Source: an uncultured Eggerthella sp. (GTDB lineage Bacteria > Actinomycetota > Coriobacteriia > Coriobacteriales > Eggerthellaceae). From it: a stretch of DNA of 64,000 bases. The stretch spans positions 1 to 64,000 of the forward strand of contig USDX01000004.1 of assembly GCA_900553605.1 (NCBI GenBank), written 5' to 3'. Both the position numbers and the translations under genes were made by a program. Of this stretch, positions 52,676-59,433 are shown piece after piece; positions within the stretch are counted from its first letter, which is position 1, and the number at the start of each line of letters is the position of its first letter. The notes under the pieces are model-generated. The model was not told where the DNA came from and ran no database searches. It was given only the letters and a program-made list of their open reading frames with translations.

Positions 52676-53533
52676 ATGACGACCCTTGTTCTGCCCGACC
52701 CTGAGTTGACCAAGGGTCGTTTTGCGTCCATTTCCGCTTATTCCGACGAAGCGCTTTACGCTGCTACTGGTGTACGCATTGCATTTACCACGCGCGAAGG
52801 CGGCGTGAGCGAAGGACCGTACGCTTCGCTTAACCTCGGCTCCCATGTGAAGGACGACCTTGCCAGTGTCCAGGAGAATCGCCGTCGCGTTCAACAGGCT
52901 TTTGCATGCGAAGACGCGCCTCTGTTTGTGCCGAATCAAGTTCACGGCGATGTGGTGCTTGGGTTGGGTGATCCTGAAAACATCGACGCGTCTCTTACGC
53001 CTGCCCAGGTGCGTGAATTGGCGCTGCAGGCGCAAGATGGCGCCGATGGGTTGGTGGTGCATGCCTCGAGTACAGCAGCTCTCCTGTGCTATGCCGACTG
53101 CGTACCCGTTATCATTGTTTCCCCAACGGGGCGCTTTGCGGTAGTGCATGCGGGTTGGCGCGGGGTGGACAATCTCATTTCCGTGAAAGCAGTGCGCAGC
53201 ATGGCCTATGCAGACGAAACTCTGTTGGGCGCCAAAGCCGCTTCGACCTACAACGTCTATATTGGTCCGCATATTGGGCCAGAGTGCTTTGAGACGGGCG
53301 CCGATGTGCATGCTCGTTTCGTGTCGCAATTCGGGGAGGCGTGTGCTTTCGACGGTAACCATATCGATTTGGCGGAAGGCATTCGCATCCAGCTTGATCA
53401 GGCAGGCGTAAGTCGTTCGCGTATCTGCGATTTAGCCAAATGCACGGTATGCGAGAATGGCGAATTCTTCTCATACCGCGGGCAGGGCGGTACCTGCGGA
53501 CGCCATGGTGCCTTTGCCGTCAGGACTCGCTGA
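52676..53533 (+). CDS. pgeF: Laccase-domain protein PgeF (YfiH)
   Basis: A 285-residue YfiH/PgeF-family protein (multicopper-oxidoreductase-like fold). The metal-binding motifs are FTTREGGVSEG, the Cys in LLCYADCVPVI and the His in VVHAGWRGV; YIGPHIGPECFE is the family hallmark. PgeF is known to correct peptidoglycan precursors by removing wrongly inserted L-Ser from UDP-MurNAc. That fits its place directly after ftsZ. Its stop shares bases with the start of a tiny membrane ORF (TGATG). Confidence 0.92.
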   Translation: MTTLVLPDPELTKGRFASISAYSDEALYAATGVRIAFTTREGGVSEGPYASLNLGSHVKDDLASVQENRRRVQQAFACEDAPLFVPNQVHGDVVLGLGDPENIDASLTPAQVRELALQAQDGADGLVVHASSTAALLCYADCVPVIIVSPTGRFAVVHAGWRGVDNLISVKAVRSMAYADETLLGAKAASTYNVYIGPHIGPECFETGADVHARFVSQFGEACAFDGNHIDLAEGIRIQLDQAGVSRSRICDLAKCTVCENGEFFSYRGQGGTCGRHGAFAVRTR

Positions 53534-53673
53534 TGTCCGATTCGGGCAGGGGGAGTGGTAGCTGGAAGTTCATGCTGCTGCTGTTTCTTTTGCTTGCAAT
53601 CGAGGTAGGGATCGCGTCATTTTGGTCTTCTGTTGCTGGTTCGTTGCTAAAAATATGTCTGGCAGCATGGTAG
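53533..53673 (+). CDS. Tiny single-helix membrane protein
   Basis: A 46-residue ORF whose ATG overlaps the pgeF stop as TGATG, a translational-coupling arrangement. It has a polar, Ser/Gly-rich N-terminus (MSDSGRGSGSWK) and one long hydrophobic helix from about residue 13 to 43. No family is recognised. Position between pgeF and the yggS-type gene, and the tight overlap, argue that it is real and expressed with the division cluster. Confidence 0.55.
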   Translation: MSDSGRGSGSWKFMLLLFLLLAIEVGIASFWSSVAGSLLKICLAAW

Positions 53674-53713
53674 GCGCGGTATGCTAAAACGTAAATCGAA
53701 AGGAGCGCCCTCT

Positions 53714-54412
53714 ATGAGCACGGCAACGAGATATAAGCATGTACGTTCTGAAGTCGACCAGGTTTGCAAGGAGCTTGGTCGTGACCCGGAAGAAGTTTTG
53801 CTTCTGGCTGTTTCCAAGACGGTAGACGTTGACCAGGTTCAACTGGCTATCGATGCGGGCGCAAGGGCATTTGGCGAAAACCGTCCTGATGAACTGGTTC
53901 GCAAGCAAAAGGCCTTCCCTGAAATGGAATGGCATTTCATTGGCAATATCCAGTCGCGCCGCATCCCCGAAATTGTTTCTGCTGCTACGCTTATCCATTC
54001 GGTATGCAAGGAAGCGCATCTTGCCAAAATCGATGCAGCCGCTGCGGCAATCGGCAAGTGCCAGCGTGTTCTGCTCGAAGTTAATGTTTCAGGCGAAGAA
54101 AGTAAAAGCGGCTTTGAGCCCAGCGAGGTTAAGGGCATTATCGAGCGCGCCCGTAGCCTTGAACATGTTAAAATCGAGGGCCTTATGAGTATGGCGCCGC
54201 GTGCTGAAGATGAGCTTATCAACACAACGTTTTCGGGCCTTGCCAACTTGGAAAATGAACTTAATGGTGCGTTTTCCCAGGAAGAGGGCACTGCTCGTTT
54301 GTCTGCTCTTTCTATGGGCATGACCGAAGACTGGCCAGTGGCGTTGCGCTATGGTTCTACCATAGTGAGGATTGGGCGCGCTATTTTCAGCGATTCGTTC
54401 GAAAACGCGTAA
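53714..54412 (+). CDS. PLP homeostasis protein (YggS/YlmE type)
   Basis: A 232-residue fold-type III PLP-binding protein. Seen: the PLP Lys in LLAVSKTVDVDQV, GARAFGENRPDELVRK, WHFIGNIQSRR, LLEVNVSGEESKSGF, GLMSMAP, LSMGMTEDW and the phosphate-binding VRIGRAIF. It regulates cellular PLP and has no known catalytic activity. The start at 53714 follows GAAAGGAGC; 11 upstream residues in the same frame are rejected. In Gram-positive dcw clusters ylmE commonly precedes sepF as here. Confidence 0.94.
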   Translation: MSTATRYKHVRSEVDQVCKELGRDPEEVLLLAVSKTVDVDQVQLAIDAGARAFGENRPDELVRKQKAFPEMEWHFIGNIQSRRIPEIVSAATLIHSVCKEAHLAKIDAAAAAIGKCQRVLLEVNVSGEESKSGFEPSEVKGIIERARSLEHVKIEGLMSMAPRAEDELINTTFSGLANLENELNGAFSQEEGTARLSALSMGMTEDWPVALRYGSTIVRIGRAIFSDSFENA

Positions 54413-54457
54413 GGCATGCCTCTTTATTTGTTTGATTGATCAGAAGGGAAGACCATC

Positions 54458-55333
54458 ATGGATTTTCCGCGTCCCTCTATGTCGGCAAGTGAACTGTTCG
54501 GCGATTTGAAGGACAAGCTTGGTTTCGGCGGCGGTCGCTCGGATCGTCGCGACGATTACTACGATGATCCCTACTACGACGACTATGCCGATCCCGAGCC
54601 AGCTCAGGGTTCTTATGATTCTGGCTACGACCCGGATACCTACGGCGATCCCTACGATCGCCTGGAATACACCACGCGTTCTACGGGCTCTTCTCGTCCC
54701 GCAGGCTCGCGATCGAGCCGCTTTTCTTCGGCTCAGTTGGTAAGCTCGGGCGACATTCGCGCAACTACGAGTGCTTATGGCGTATCCGATGTTGCGGCAA
54801 AGCCCACTATGGAGCTTCCCAGCGTGCCTCATCGCACAGAGGCCGAAGAAAGGGAGTCGGTTTCTAAGATTGCTGAAGATTTCAGCATCCCCGCATCATC
54901 GTATACCGATTTCGTTTCGCCCTATAAACAGAGCTCGTCCGCCAGCGCCTCTTCTTCGGCTGGCCTTGACTCCCTGTTCACTCCATCCGCATCTTCTTCT
55001 AGCTCCGTTTCGGGCTTGTCCGATGATGCCAATGCGGGCTCTGCCCATGGTACGAGCTTTGCTCGCGAGATTGTCGTCCTTAAGCCGACGTCATATGAAG
55101 ACGTGTCTTCGATTGCCCAATCGGTTCGTGCGGGAAAGATCGTGGTACTGTACCTTCGTCAAACTGACCCGGCTCTTTCCAAGCGCGTACTTGATTTTTC
55201 GTTCGGCGTTGCTTCTGCCCTCACTGCGCAGGTTGATTGCCTTGCCGAGAAGACGTTCGTAGTCCTTCAGGGCAAAGAGCTTACGCTTGAAGAGAAGCAC
55301 AACCTGGCTAAGCAGGGCGTGCTGAAGTCGTAG
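54458..55333 (+). CDS. sepF: Cell division protein SepF
   Basis: A 291-residue SepF, longer than the usual 150-220. The N-terminus has an amphipathic start and the DDYYDDPYYDDYADPE acidic-Tyr repeat typical of actinobacterial SepF. A Ser-rich linker of about 130 residues follows. The C-terminal SepF core (about 205-285) contains IVVLKPTSYEDVSSIAQSVR and DFSFGVASALTAQVD. It tethers FtsZ to the membrane. Codon usage and position between ylmE-type and yggT-type genes are standard. Confidence 0.93.
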   Translation: MDFPRPSMSASELFGDLKDKLGFGGGRSDRRDDYYDDPYYDDYADPEPAQGSYDSGYDPDTYGDPYDRLEYTTRSTGSSRPAGSRSSRFSSAQLVSSGDIRATTSAYGVSDVAAKPTMELPSVPHRTEAEERESVSKIAEDFSIPASSYTDFVSPYKQSSSASASSSAGLDSLFTPSASSSSSVSGLSDDANAGSAHGTSFAREIVVLKPTSYEDVSSIAQSVRAGKIVVLYLRQTDPALSKRVLDFSFGVASALTAQVDCLAEKTFVVLQGKELTLEEKHNLAKQGVLKS

Positions 55334-55376
55334 TCATTCGCAAGGTGCCCATTACGAGCATAAGGAGTTTTAGTAC

Positions 55377-55643
55377 ATGATCAGCATGCTTTTGGTCAGT
55401 TTGGCCGATGCATACAGTTTTGTGATCTTCGTGTATGTGATGATGTCCTGGATCCCCATGGGTGGGGGCATCGTTACCGATGTCTACCATGCGTTGGGAA
55501 AGATCTGTGATCCGTTCCTTGACCTGTTCAGGCGCTTTATTCCCCCTATTGGAGGAATGGTGGACGTTAGCCCAATCGTGGCATTGCTTGTGTTACAGTT
55601 TGGGGTACGTCTGATAGTAAATTTTTTAGCTGTACTTATCTAG
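55377..55643 (+). CDS. YggT-family membrane protein
   Basis: An 88-residue protein with two membrane helices: residues 3-25 and 62-85. The family motif region VMMSWIP is followed by a loop with DPFLDLFRRFIPPIGGMVD and SPIVALLVLQ. The function of YggT proteins is not settled; they accompany sepF and divIVA in Gram-positives. The ATG follows AAGGAGTTTTAGT. Confidence 0.92.
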   Translation: MISMLLVSLADAYSFVIFVYVMMSWIPMGGGIVTDVYHALGKICDPFLDLFRRFIPPIGGMVDVSPIVALLVLQFGVRLIVNFLAVLI

Positions 55644-55680
55644 CGCAGCTGTTTGAATAGCCAGATTAGGGGAGTTTTCT

Positions 55681-56529
55681 ATGGCCATCACCTCTTCCGA
55701 TATCCAGAATCAGAGCTTCAAAATCGAGCGTCGCGGTTACGACGTTGATGAAGTAGATGTATTTCTCGAGCGCGTTGCTTCTGAGATCGATGATCTGAAC
55801 GACGAAATTGCTCGTCTGCGTGTCCAGGTCAAGGAAGCAGCTTCCGCTTCTCGCACCGAAGTAATCTCCGAGCGCCCGGTTGCTGCGTCTGACGAAGAGG
55901 CAAAGCCCGCAGGCATCGATCCTGCTTTGGTCGCAGAGAAAGACGCCATGATCGCCGAGCTTGAGGCGAAACTGCGTGACCGCAAGAGCGATGACACCGC
56001 TATCGCACAGGCTCTTATTGTTGCTCAGCGCACCGCTGATGAAATTGTTTCCAAGGCCAAGGCCGATGCTGAGCAGACCCGCCAGAACGCCGAAGACGAG
56101 GGTCGCCGTATCCTCGAGAAGGCCAATGGCGAAAAGCAGAAGGTTATTGATCACATCAACGAGCTTTCTTCCAGCCGCGAAAAGGTGCGTGAGCAGTACC
56201 AGGATATGCTGAAGGAATTCATCGGCTCCGCAACTCAGCGCCTTGCTGAAATCGGTGGCGAGGTTACTGCAGGTATCGATATTCCTGCCGAATTGCTTGA
56301 AATGACCACGTTTGATGCTGCAAGCTCTGCTGGCACCCAGCAGAAAACCGAGGCTGAAAAGCCTGCTGCTGCTACTTGGGAACCCAGCCCTGCTGTGGCA
56401 ACCTACACTACGCCTACGGTAACGCCTAGCGCCTCCGCTCCTGCGGCACCGAAGCCTTCAACCGCATCGAAGGATTTCTCCGGTTATGGTGATGCAGACG
56501 ATACCTTCTCGTTTGACGATATGGATTAG
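55681..56529 (+). CDS. divIVA: DivIVA/Wag31-type polarity protein
   Basis: A 282-residue coiled-coil protein. The N-terminal membrane-sensing domain reads ITSSDIQNQSFKIERRGYDV followed by DEVDVFLERVASEID. A long coiled coil follows (about 80-190), and an Ala/Pro/Thr-rich, acidic tail ends SFDDMD. It marks poles and septa by binding curved membranes. It is the last gene of the cluster, ending at a terminator three bases later. Confidence 0.95.
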   Translation: MAITSSDIQNQSFKIERRGYDVDEVDVFLERVASEIDDLNDEIARLRVQVKEAASASRTEVISERPVAASDEEAKPAGIDPALVAEKDAMIAELEAKLRDRKSDDTAIAQALIVAQRTADEIVSKAKADAEQTRQNAEDEGRRILEKANGEKQKVIDHINELSSSREKVREQYQDMLKEFIGSATQRLAEIGGEVTAGIDIPAELLEMTTFDAASSAGTQQKTEAEKPAAATWEPSPAVATYTTPTVTPSASAPAAPKPSTASKDFSGYGDADDTFSFDDMD

Positions 56530-56531
56530 CA

Positions 56532-56562
56532 GAAAGGCTCGCTTCCAGCGAGCCTTTCGTTC
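56532..56562 (+). terminator. Terminator of the dcw/divIVA transcript
   Basis: GAAAGGCTCGC (56532-56542) pairs with GCGAGCCTTTC (56548-56558), an 11-bp perfect stem, followed by GTTCG. Confidence 0.75.
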
Positions 56563-56584
56563 GTTTGAGACGCTATGACGCTGC

Positions 56585-56685
56585 GCGGCGTTCTGGCGGC
56601 ACAGGAAAATTTCAAAGCCCATGGGGCGGCACATAAGGCCAGCCCCATGGGCTTTTCAACTTTCCCGCACTCGCCAGAACGCCGC
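56585..56685. repeat. Nested long palindrome
   Basis: Three nested perfect stems: 56585-56598 with 56672-56685 (14 bp), 56604-56608 with 56661-56665, and 56614-56627 with 56642-56655 (14 bp, AAAGCCCATGGGGC). Unpaired parts are short. It is larger than needed for a terminator and may be an inserted palindromic unit. Confidence 0.65.
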
Positions 56686-56720
56686 TCGCTGATTTACTGG
56701 CGTATGCCCTGATTTTAGTT

Positions 56721-56744
56721 AACGCCCCTTCAGGCGTTTTTTTC
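56721..56744 (+). terminator. Small terminator
   Basis: AACGCC (56721-56726) with GGCGTT (56733-56738), followed by seven T. Confidence 0.6.
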
Positions 56745-56750
56745 GGTAAA

Positions 56751-56787
56751 CACAAAAGGTGAGCAGCCAAGCTGCTCACCTTTTGTG
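56751..56787 (-). terminator. 17-bp perfect hairpin, terminator of minus-strand remnant
   Basis: CACAAAAGGTGAGCAGC (56751-56767) and GCTGCTCACCTTTTGTG (56771-56787), loop CAA. On the minus strand it is followed by a T-rich tract, suiting the gene remnant at 56811. Confidence 0.75.
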
Positions 56788-56810
56788 GGTAGGTGCCTTT
56801 TGCGTATGGC

Positions 56811-57345
56811 TTATGCGTCCGCTTTTGCTGTTACCACGAAGGTGGTGCTGGCGGGCATGTTGCTGGCGTTGCCGCAGAAGGCGCCTTGCTCTTCGGTGTG
56901 GTCGCGTAGGGCGGAAACCGAGTCGAGTTTTCTGTTGATATTGCCTTGCATTTCCTTGATTGCGGTGCCGATGCCTTCGCTCATTGCCTGGGTGCCTTGG
57001 CTAAGCTTCGCGGATGCTTCGGTAATCTCGTTGGTGGCTTCACCGAGTTGGGCGTATCCCGCTTGGATCTTTGCCAGACCTTCGCTGATGCCGGCAAGGC
57101 CTTGGCTCAATTGCGCGTTGGCTTCGCTTGCCTTATCGAGCGTTGCGCTTGCGGTGGCTGTCGCCTGCTGGGCGGAAGCAAGGTTCGCTTTTGCGTCGGC
57201 GGTTGCCTGGATAAGCGCCTCGATCTGTTCTTCGTCCATACCGTTGGTATCAACTGCTTCAAGCTTAGCTACGGCAGCTGCGGCTTTTACCTGCTCTGCC
57301 TTCACTGCTTCCAGCTGCTGCGAAGAGGCATCGATGAGCTTGCCA
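56811..57345 (-). pseudogene. Truncated heptad-repeat coiled-coil protein, C-terminal part
   Basis: The minus strand encodes the C-terminal 165-180 residues of a larger protein. LSQGLAGISEGLAKIQAGYA and LSQGTQAMSEGIGTA show the xxxLxxGxxxL pattern of the YhgE/Pip and ESX-associated coiled-coil family, followed by a Cys-containing globular end (EEQGAFCGNASNMPASTTF). The frame is open upstream of the annotated GTG (57305) to about 57368 and then stops, exactly where foreign sequence begins. So the N-terminal part is missing, and it has been cut by insertion or deletion. Confidence 0.65.
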
Positions 57346-57346
57346 T

Positions 57347-57619
57347 ATGTTGCAGTTTGATGATTACGTCATTGCGGATTTATTGAGAGATGACTTTCTC
57401 GATGTGGAGGAAAAAATTAGCAATTCCGCTTTTTCGATTTTGGGCGTTGAATCATTTTCCGGATGTTCGAATTGCGAATTGAAGTATTTATGCGGGGGAG
57501 GATGTCGCGCCCGTTCATTGTATGCCTGCAGGAATATCCATTATCGTGACCCATATTGCGCTTTAGTTCGGAAGTTGTATGGCCTGCTCGGCGATTTTCT
57601 CAGAAAAGCTTATGCGTGA
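57347..57619 (+). pseudogene. SPASM-domain tail of a radical SAM peptide maturase
   Basis: A 90-residue frame with CSNCELKYLCGGGCRARSLY and, 14 residues on, DPYCALVRKLYG. This is the Cys pattern of a SPASM domain that holds auxiliary Fe-S clusters in radical SAM maturases of ribosomal peptides. The radical SAM core (CxxxCxxC) is absent and no ribosome-binding site precedes the ATG, so this is a 3' fragment of a gene cut at about 57345. Confidence 0.7.
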
Positions 57620-57645
57620 CCGATTAGCTTCTACCGTTAAGGCGA

Positions 57646-57713
57646 ATAACTATGGACATAGTTTATTGATAGCAGTAACAAATAACTAATTAATCACTTC
57701 TGCTAATTAGTTA
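57646..57713. promoter_or_regulatory. Inverted repeats before the DUF2975/Xre operon
   Basis: TAACTAATTA (57683-57692) and TAATTAGTTA (57704-57713) are a perfect 10-bp inverted repeat with 11-nt spacing. A smaller one, ACTATG/CATAGT, lies near 57650. The large one is a plausible operator for the Xre regulator encoded downstream. Confidence 0.5.
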
Positions 57714-57724
57714 AGGAGTTAGTG

Positions 57725-57847
57725 ATGATTTTCTATTCTGTTCCTGCTCGACAAGTTTCGGGTTGCCTGAATATCGGCCTGCTCAATGGTTGCGTATGCA
57801 TTGGCATTCAGGGCTTGCCAAGCGGGAAGCCAAAACTGAATTGTTAG
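57725..57847 (+). CDS. Small Cys-containing ORF
   Basis: A 40-residue frame beginning MIFYSVPARQVSGCLNIGLL and ending KPKLNC, with four Cys (positions 14, 23, 25 and 40). A good AAGGAG ribosome-binding site lies 6 bases upstream, directly behind the 10-bp inverted repeat. No family is recognised. It could be a small peptide, possibly a precursor once used by the truncated radical SAM maturase, or a decayed frame. Confidence 0.35.
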   Translation: MIFYSVPARQVSGCLNIGLLNGCVCIGIQGLPSGKPKLNC

Positions 57848-57866
57848 CGGTGAAAGGAAAGCGCAG

Positions 57867-58412
57867 TTGTTTGGAGAGCTAGATGGGGCGAAAGCCTCTT
57901 TGCAACGCTTGGAAAATATTGCAAAACCCTTGTATATAGCTTTGCGGGGCATTATGGCGGTGTTTATCGTGGGATGGGTTCTGCTCTTTCTTGCATTATT
58001 CATCTCTTTGGCGACTTCAGGGATTGGTTTACCTGGCTTAGCTGGACATTTTCTCTATGCTGTTCCCGTTATGGTGTTCGCTTTTCTGAACGTGTACATT
58101 CTTTATGTGATTGGGAGCATTTTCGGTTCAATACGCCATGGGGATACGCCGTTTACGATGCGGGTTTCCCGTCAAATCAAGGCAGTGAGCTTTTTGCTGC
58201 TTGCCAGTTTTCTTCTTGAAGCTTTTGTTTCCGCAATCCCCTTTGATGGTTATTCTCTTGGCATCATGAGGATTGGTTTAGCGAGGCAAGAGGGCGGAGT
58301 AGTGGCCAATTTGAGCGTTTCAACTTTAATAGCTTCGGTAATTGGTTTTGTTTTGTCATATGTGTTTAAATACGGAGCATTGTTGCAACAATTGTCGGAC
58401 GATACGGTTTAG
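57867..58412 (+). CDS. DUF2975-like four-helix membrane protein
   Basis: A 181-residue protein with four membrane helices: about residues 28-53, 62-85, 108-128 and 148-170. It resembles DUF2975 proteins, which are typically encoded immediately before a small Xre regulator, exactly as here. The start is a TTG behind AAAGGAAA. The gene belongs to the AT-richer island. The function of this pair type is not known; a membrane sensor that sequesters the regulator is a common suggestion. Confidence 0.7.
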   Translation: MFGELDGAKASLQRLENIAKPLYIALRGIMAVFIVGWVLLFLALFISLATSGIGLPGLAGHFLYAVPVMVFAFLNVYILYVIGSIFGSIRHGDTPFTMRVSRQIKAVSFLLLASFLLEAFVSAIPFDGYSLGIMRIGLARQEGGVVANLSVSTLIASVIGFVLSYVFKYGALLQQLSDDTV

Positions 58413-58421
58413 GGGCTTGCT

Positions 58422-58691
58422 TTGACTATAGTGTTCAACTTGGACAAATTGCTTGCTTCGAGAAAGATGCAGTCTGTCGAGCTGGCGGAAAAGCTCGATT
58501 GTACGGTTCAGACGGTATCGAGGATAAAAAACGGGAAGATTCGTGCGTTAAGAATCGACAGTCTTGATAGGATTTGTGAAGTTTTCGGCTGTCAACCTGG
58601 TGATTTACTCGAGTATCTTAGCGATGAAGAGGCTGGAAAAAGATACGGTGAGACCTTTTTGGAGGAGTATAAAAAATATCATAGTCAATAG
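58422..58691 (+). CDS. Xre-family helix-turn-helix regulator (YozG-like)
   Basis: An 89-residue DNA-binding protein. LAEKLDCTVQTVSRIKNGKI is the helix-turn-helix, followed by SLDRICEVFGCQPGDLLEYL. It starts with a TTG nine bases after the DUF2975-like gene and ends at a strong terminator. It probably autoregulates through the inverted repeat at 57683-57713 and may act on TTAACTT repeats at 58813-58851. Confidence 0.85.
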   Translation: MTIVFNLDKLLASRKMQSVELAEKLDCTVQTVSRIKNGKIRALRIDSLDRICEVFGCQPGDLLEYLSDEEAGKRYGETFLEEYKKYHSQ

Positions 58692-58709
58692 ACGCTATTG
58701 CGCTTGATG

Positions 58710-58743
58710 ATGGGCACTGGAATTCACCAGTGCCCATTTTTTA
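58710..58743 (+). terminator. Terminator after Xre gene
   Basis: ATGGGCACTGG (58710-58720) with CCAGTGCCCAT (58727-58737), then six T. Confidence 0.9.
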
Positions 58744-58812
58744 TGTTTAAAAACCGCCCACCGTTCAGGTCAACCGCCTATCCTCGGTTTCTTTCTGAGT
58801 GCTAATAAATAA

Positions 58813-58856
58813 TGCTTAACTTTAAGAAGTTAAAAGAAACAGTTAACTTATTAATA
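58813..58856. promoter_or_regulatory. TTAAC-repeat region before lanthipeptide locus
   Basis: TTAACTT and AAGTTAA separated by four bases, then AGTTAACT a few bases on, followed by AT-rich sequence and the GGGGGG ribosome-binding site. It looks like a promoter/operator region for the transcript that carries the synthetase remnant and the precursor. Confidence 0.4.
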
Positions 58857-58881
58857 TTTCATTTCCATTAGGGGGGCTATT

Positions 58882-59207
58882 ATGAGGCATGGTCACCATA
58901 ACTTAACCAATTACAGAATGCTTCATATTGTTAAAGAAAACAGAGTCTTCTTCTTGCGAAGTCCCTTCGGATTGGGCTTGTCAGTTTGATTCAACCTGGA
59001 GATATTTATTTCCCGCAAAGGTGAACTTGCCTGATCGGGGATGGAAGATCCACCTAAGCTCGTGTCCTACGGAAGCTCAATTACTGCTCGATAAATGGTG
59101 GTTCTTGCTTATTGGTTGATTATTCAACTGGTTCCGCTGGGCTGATCGGATTTCTCCTGTCGTTGGCCGAGCATCCTTTTGGATGGTTTCCCGTTTCTCT
59201 TCATTGA
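58882..59207 (+). pseudogene. Collapsed class III lanthipeptide synthetase (LanKC)
   Basis: Three frames in a row carry pieces of one protein. From the ATG 58882 (behind TTAGGGGGGC) comes MRHGHHNLTNYRMLHIVKEN; after a frameshift near 58950, WRYLFPAKVNLPDRGWKIHL and SSCPTEAQLLLDK, matching the LanKC N-terminal LPxxGWKIHxSA motif. After a second break near 59090, LLVDYSTGSAGLIGFLLSL, matching the C-terminal cyclase-like domain's TGSAG. A LanKC is normally about 850 residues; here the lyase, kinase and most of the cyclase domain are gone. It is a deletion remnant. Confidence 0.65.
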
Positions 59208-59244
59208 TATAAGAGGTCACGAATTGTGAAGGGAGGTGGAAAGA

Positions 59245-59367
59245 ATGGGTTCGATGTTGGATCTTCAGTCGCTTGAAGCTTCTAACGACGCAATTGACCC
59301 AAGGGCATCTGGGGCTAGCTTTATGTGCAATGGCGATAACGGCTCTGTGAGCCTCTGGTGTGGTTAA
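59245..59367 (+). CDS. Class III lanthipeptide precursor, SapB-like
   Basis: A 40-residue peptide. The leader MGSMLDLQSLEASNDAID contains the LDLQ box that class III synthetases recognise (compare LFDLQ in SapB precursor RamS). The core region SFMCNGDNGSVSLWCG has Ser and Cys placed as S-x2-C and S-x-S-x2-C, close to the repeated Ser/Cys ring pattern of SapB. A strong GGGAGGTGG site precedes the ATG. It lies directly between the synthetase remnant and ABC transporter genes, the usual ramCSAB order. It is intact although its maker is destroyed. Confidence 0.7.
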   Translation: MGSMLDLQSLEASNDAIDPRASGASFMCNGDNGSVSLWCG

Positions 59368-59378
59368 GCCGGAACAAT

Positions 59379-59404
59379 GCCGGGCATACGGAAGCGTGCC
59401 CGGC
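59379..59404 (+). other. Hairpin between precursor and transporter genes
   Basis: GCCGGGCA (59379-59386) with TGCCCGGC (59397-59404), no T-run. It is of the type that allows high precursor and low transporter expression from one transcript. Confidence 0.55.
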
Positions 59405-59433
59405 GATTGCTGTAAAAGGAGCGTGTTTTTCCT

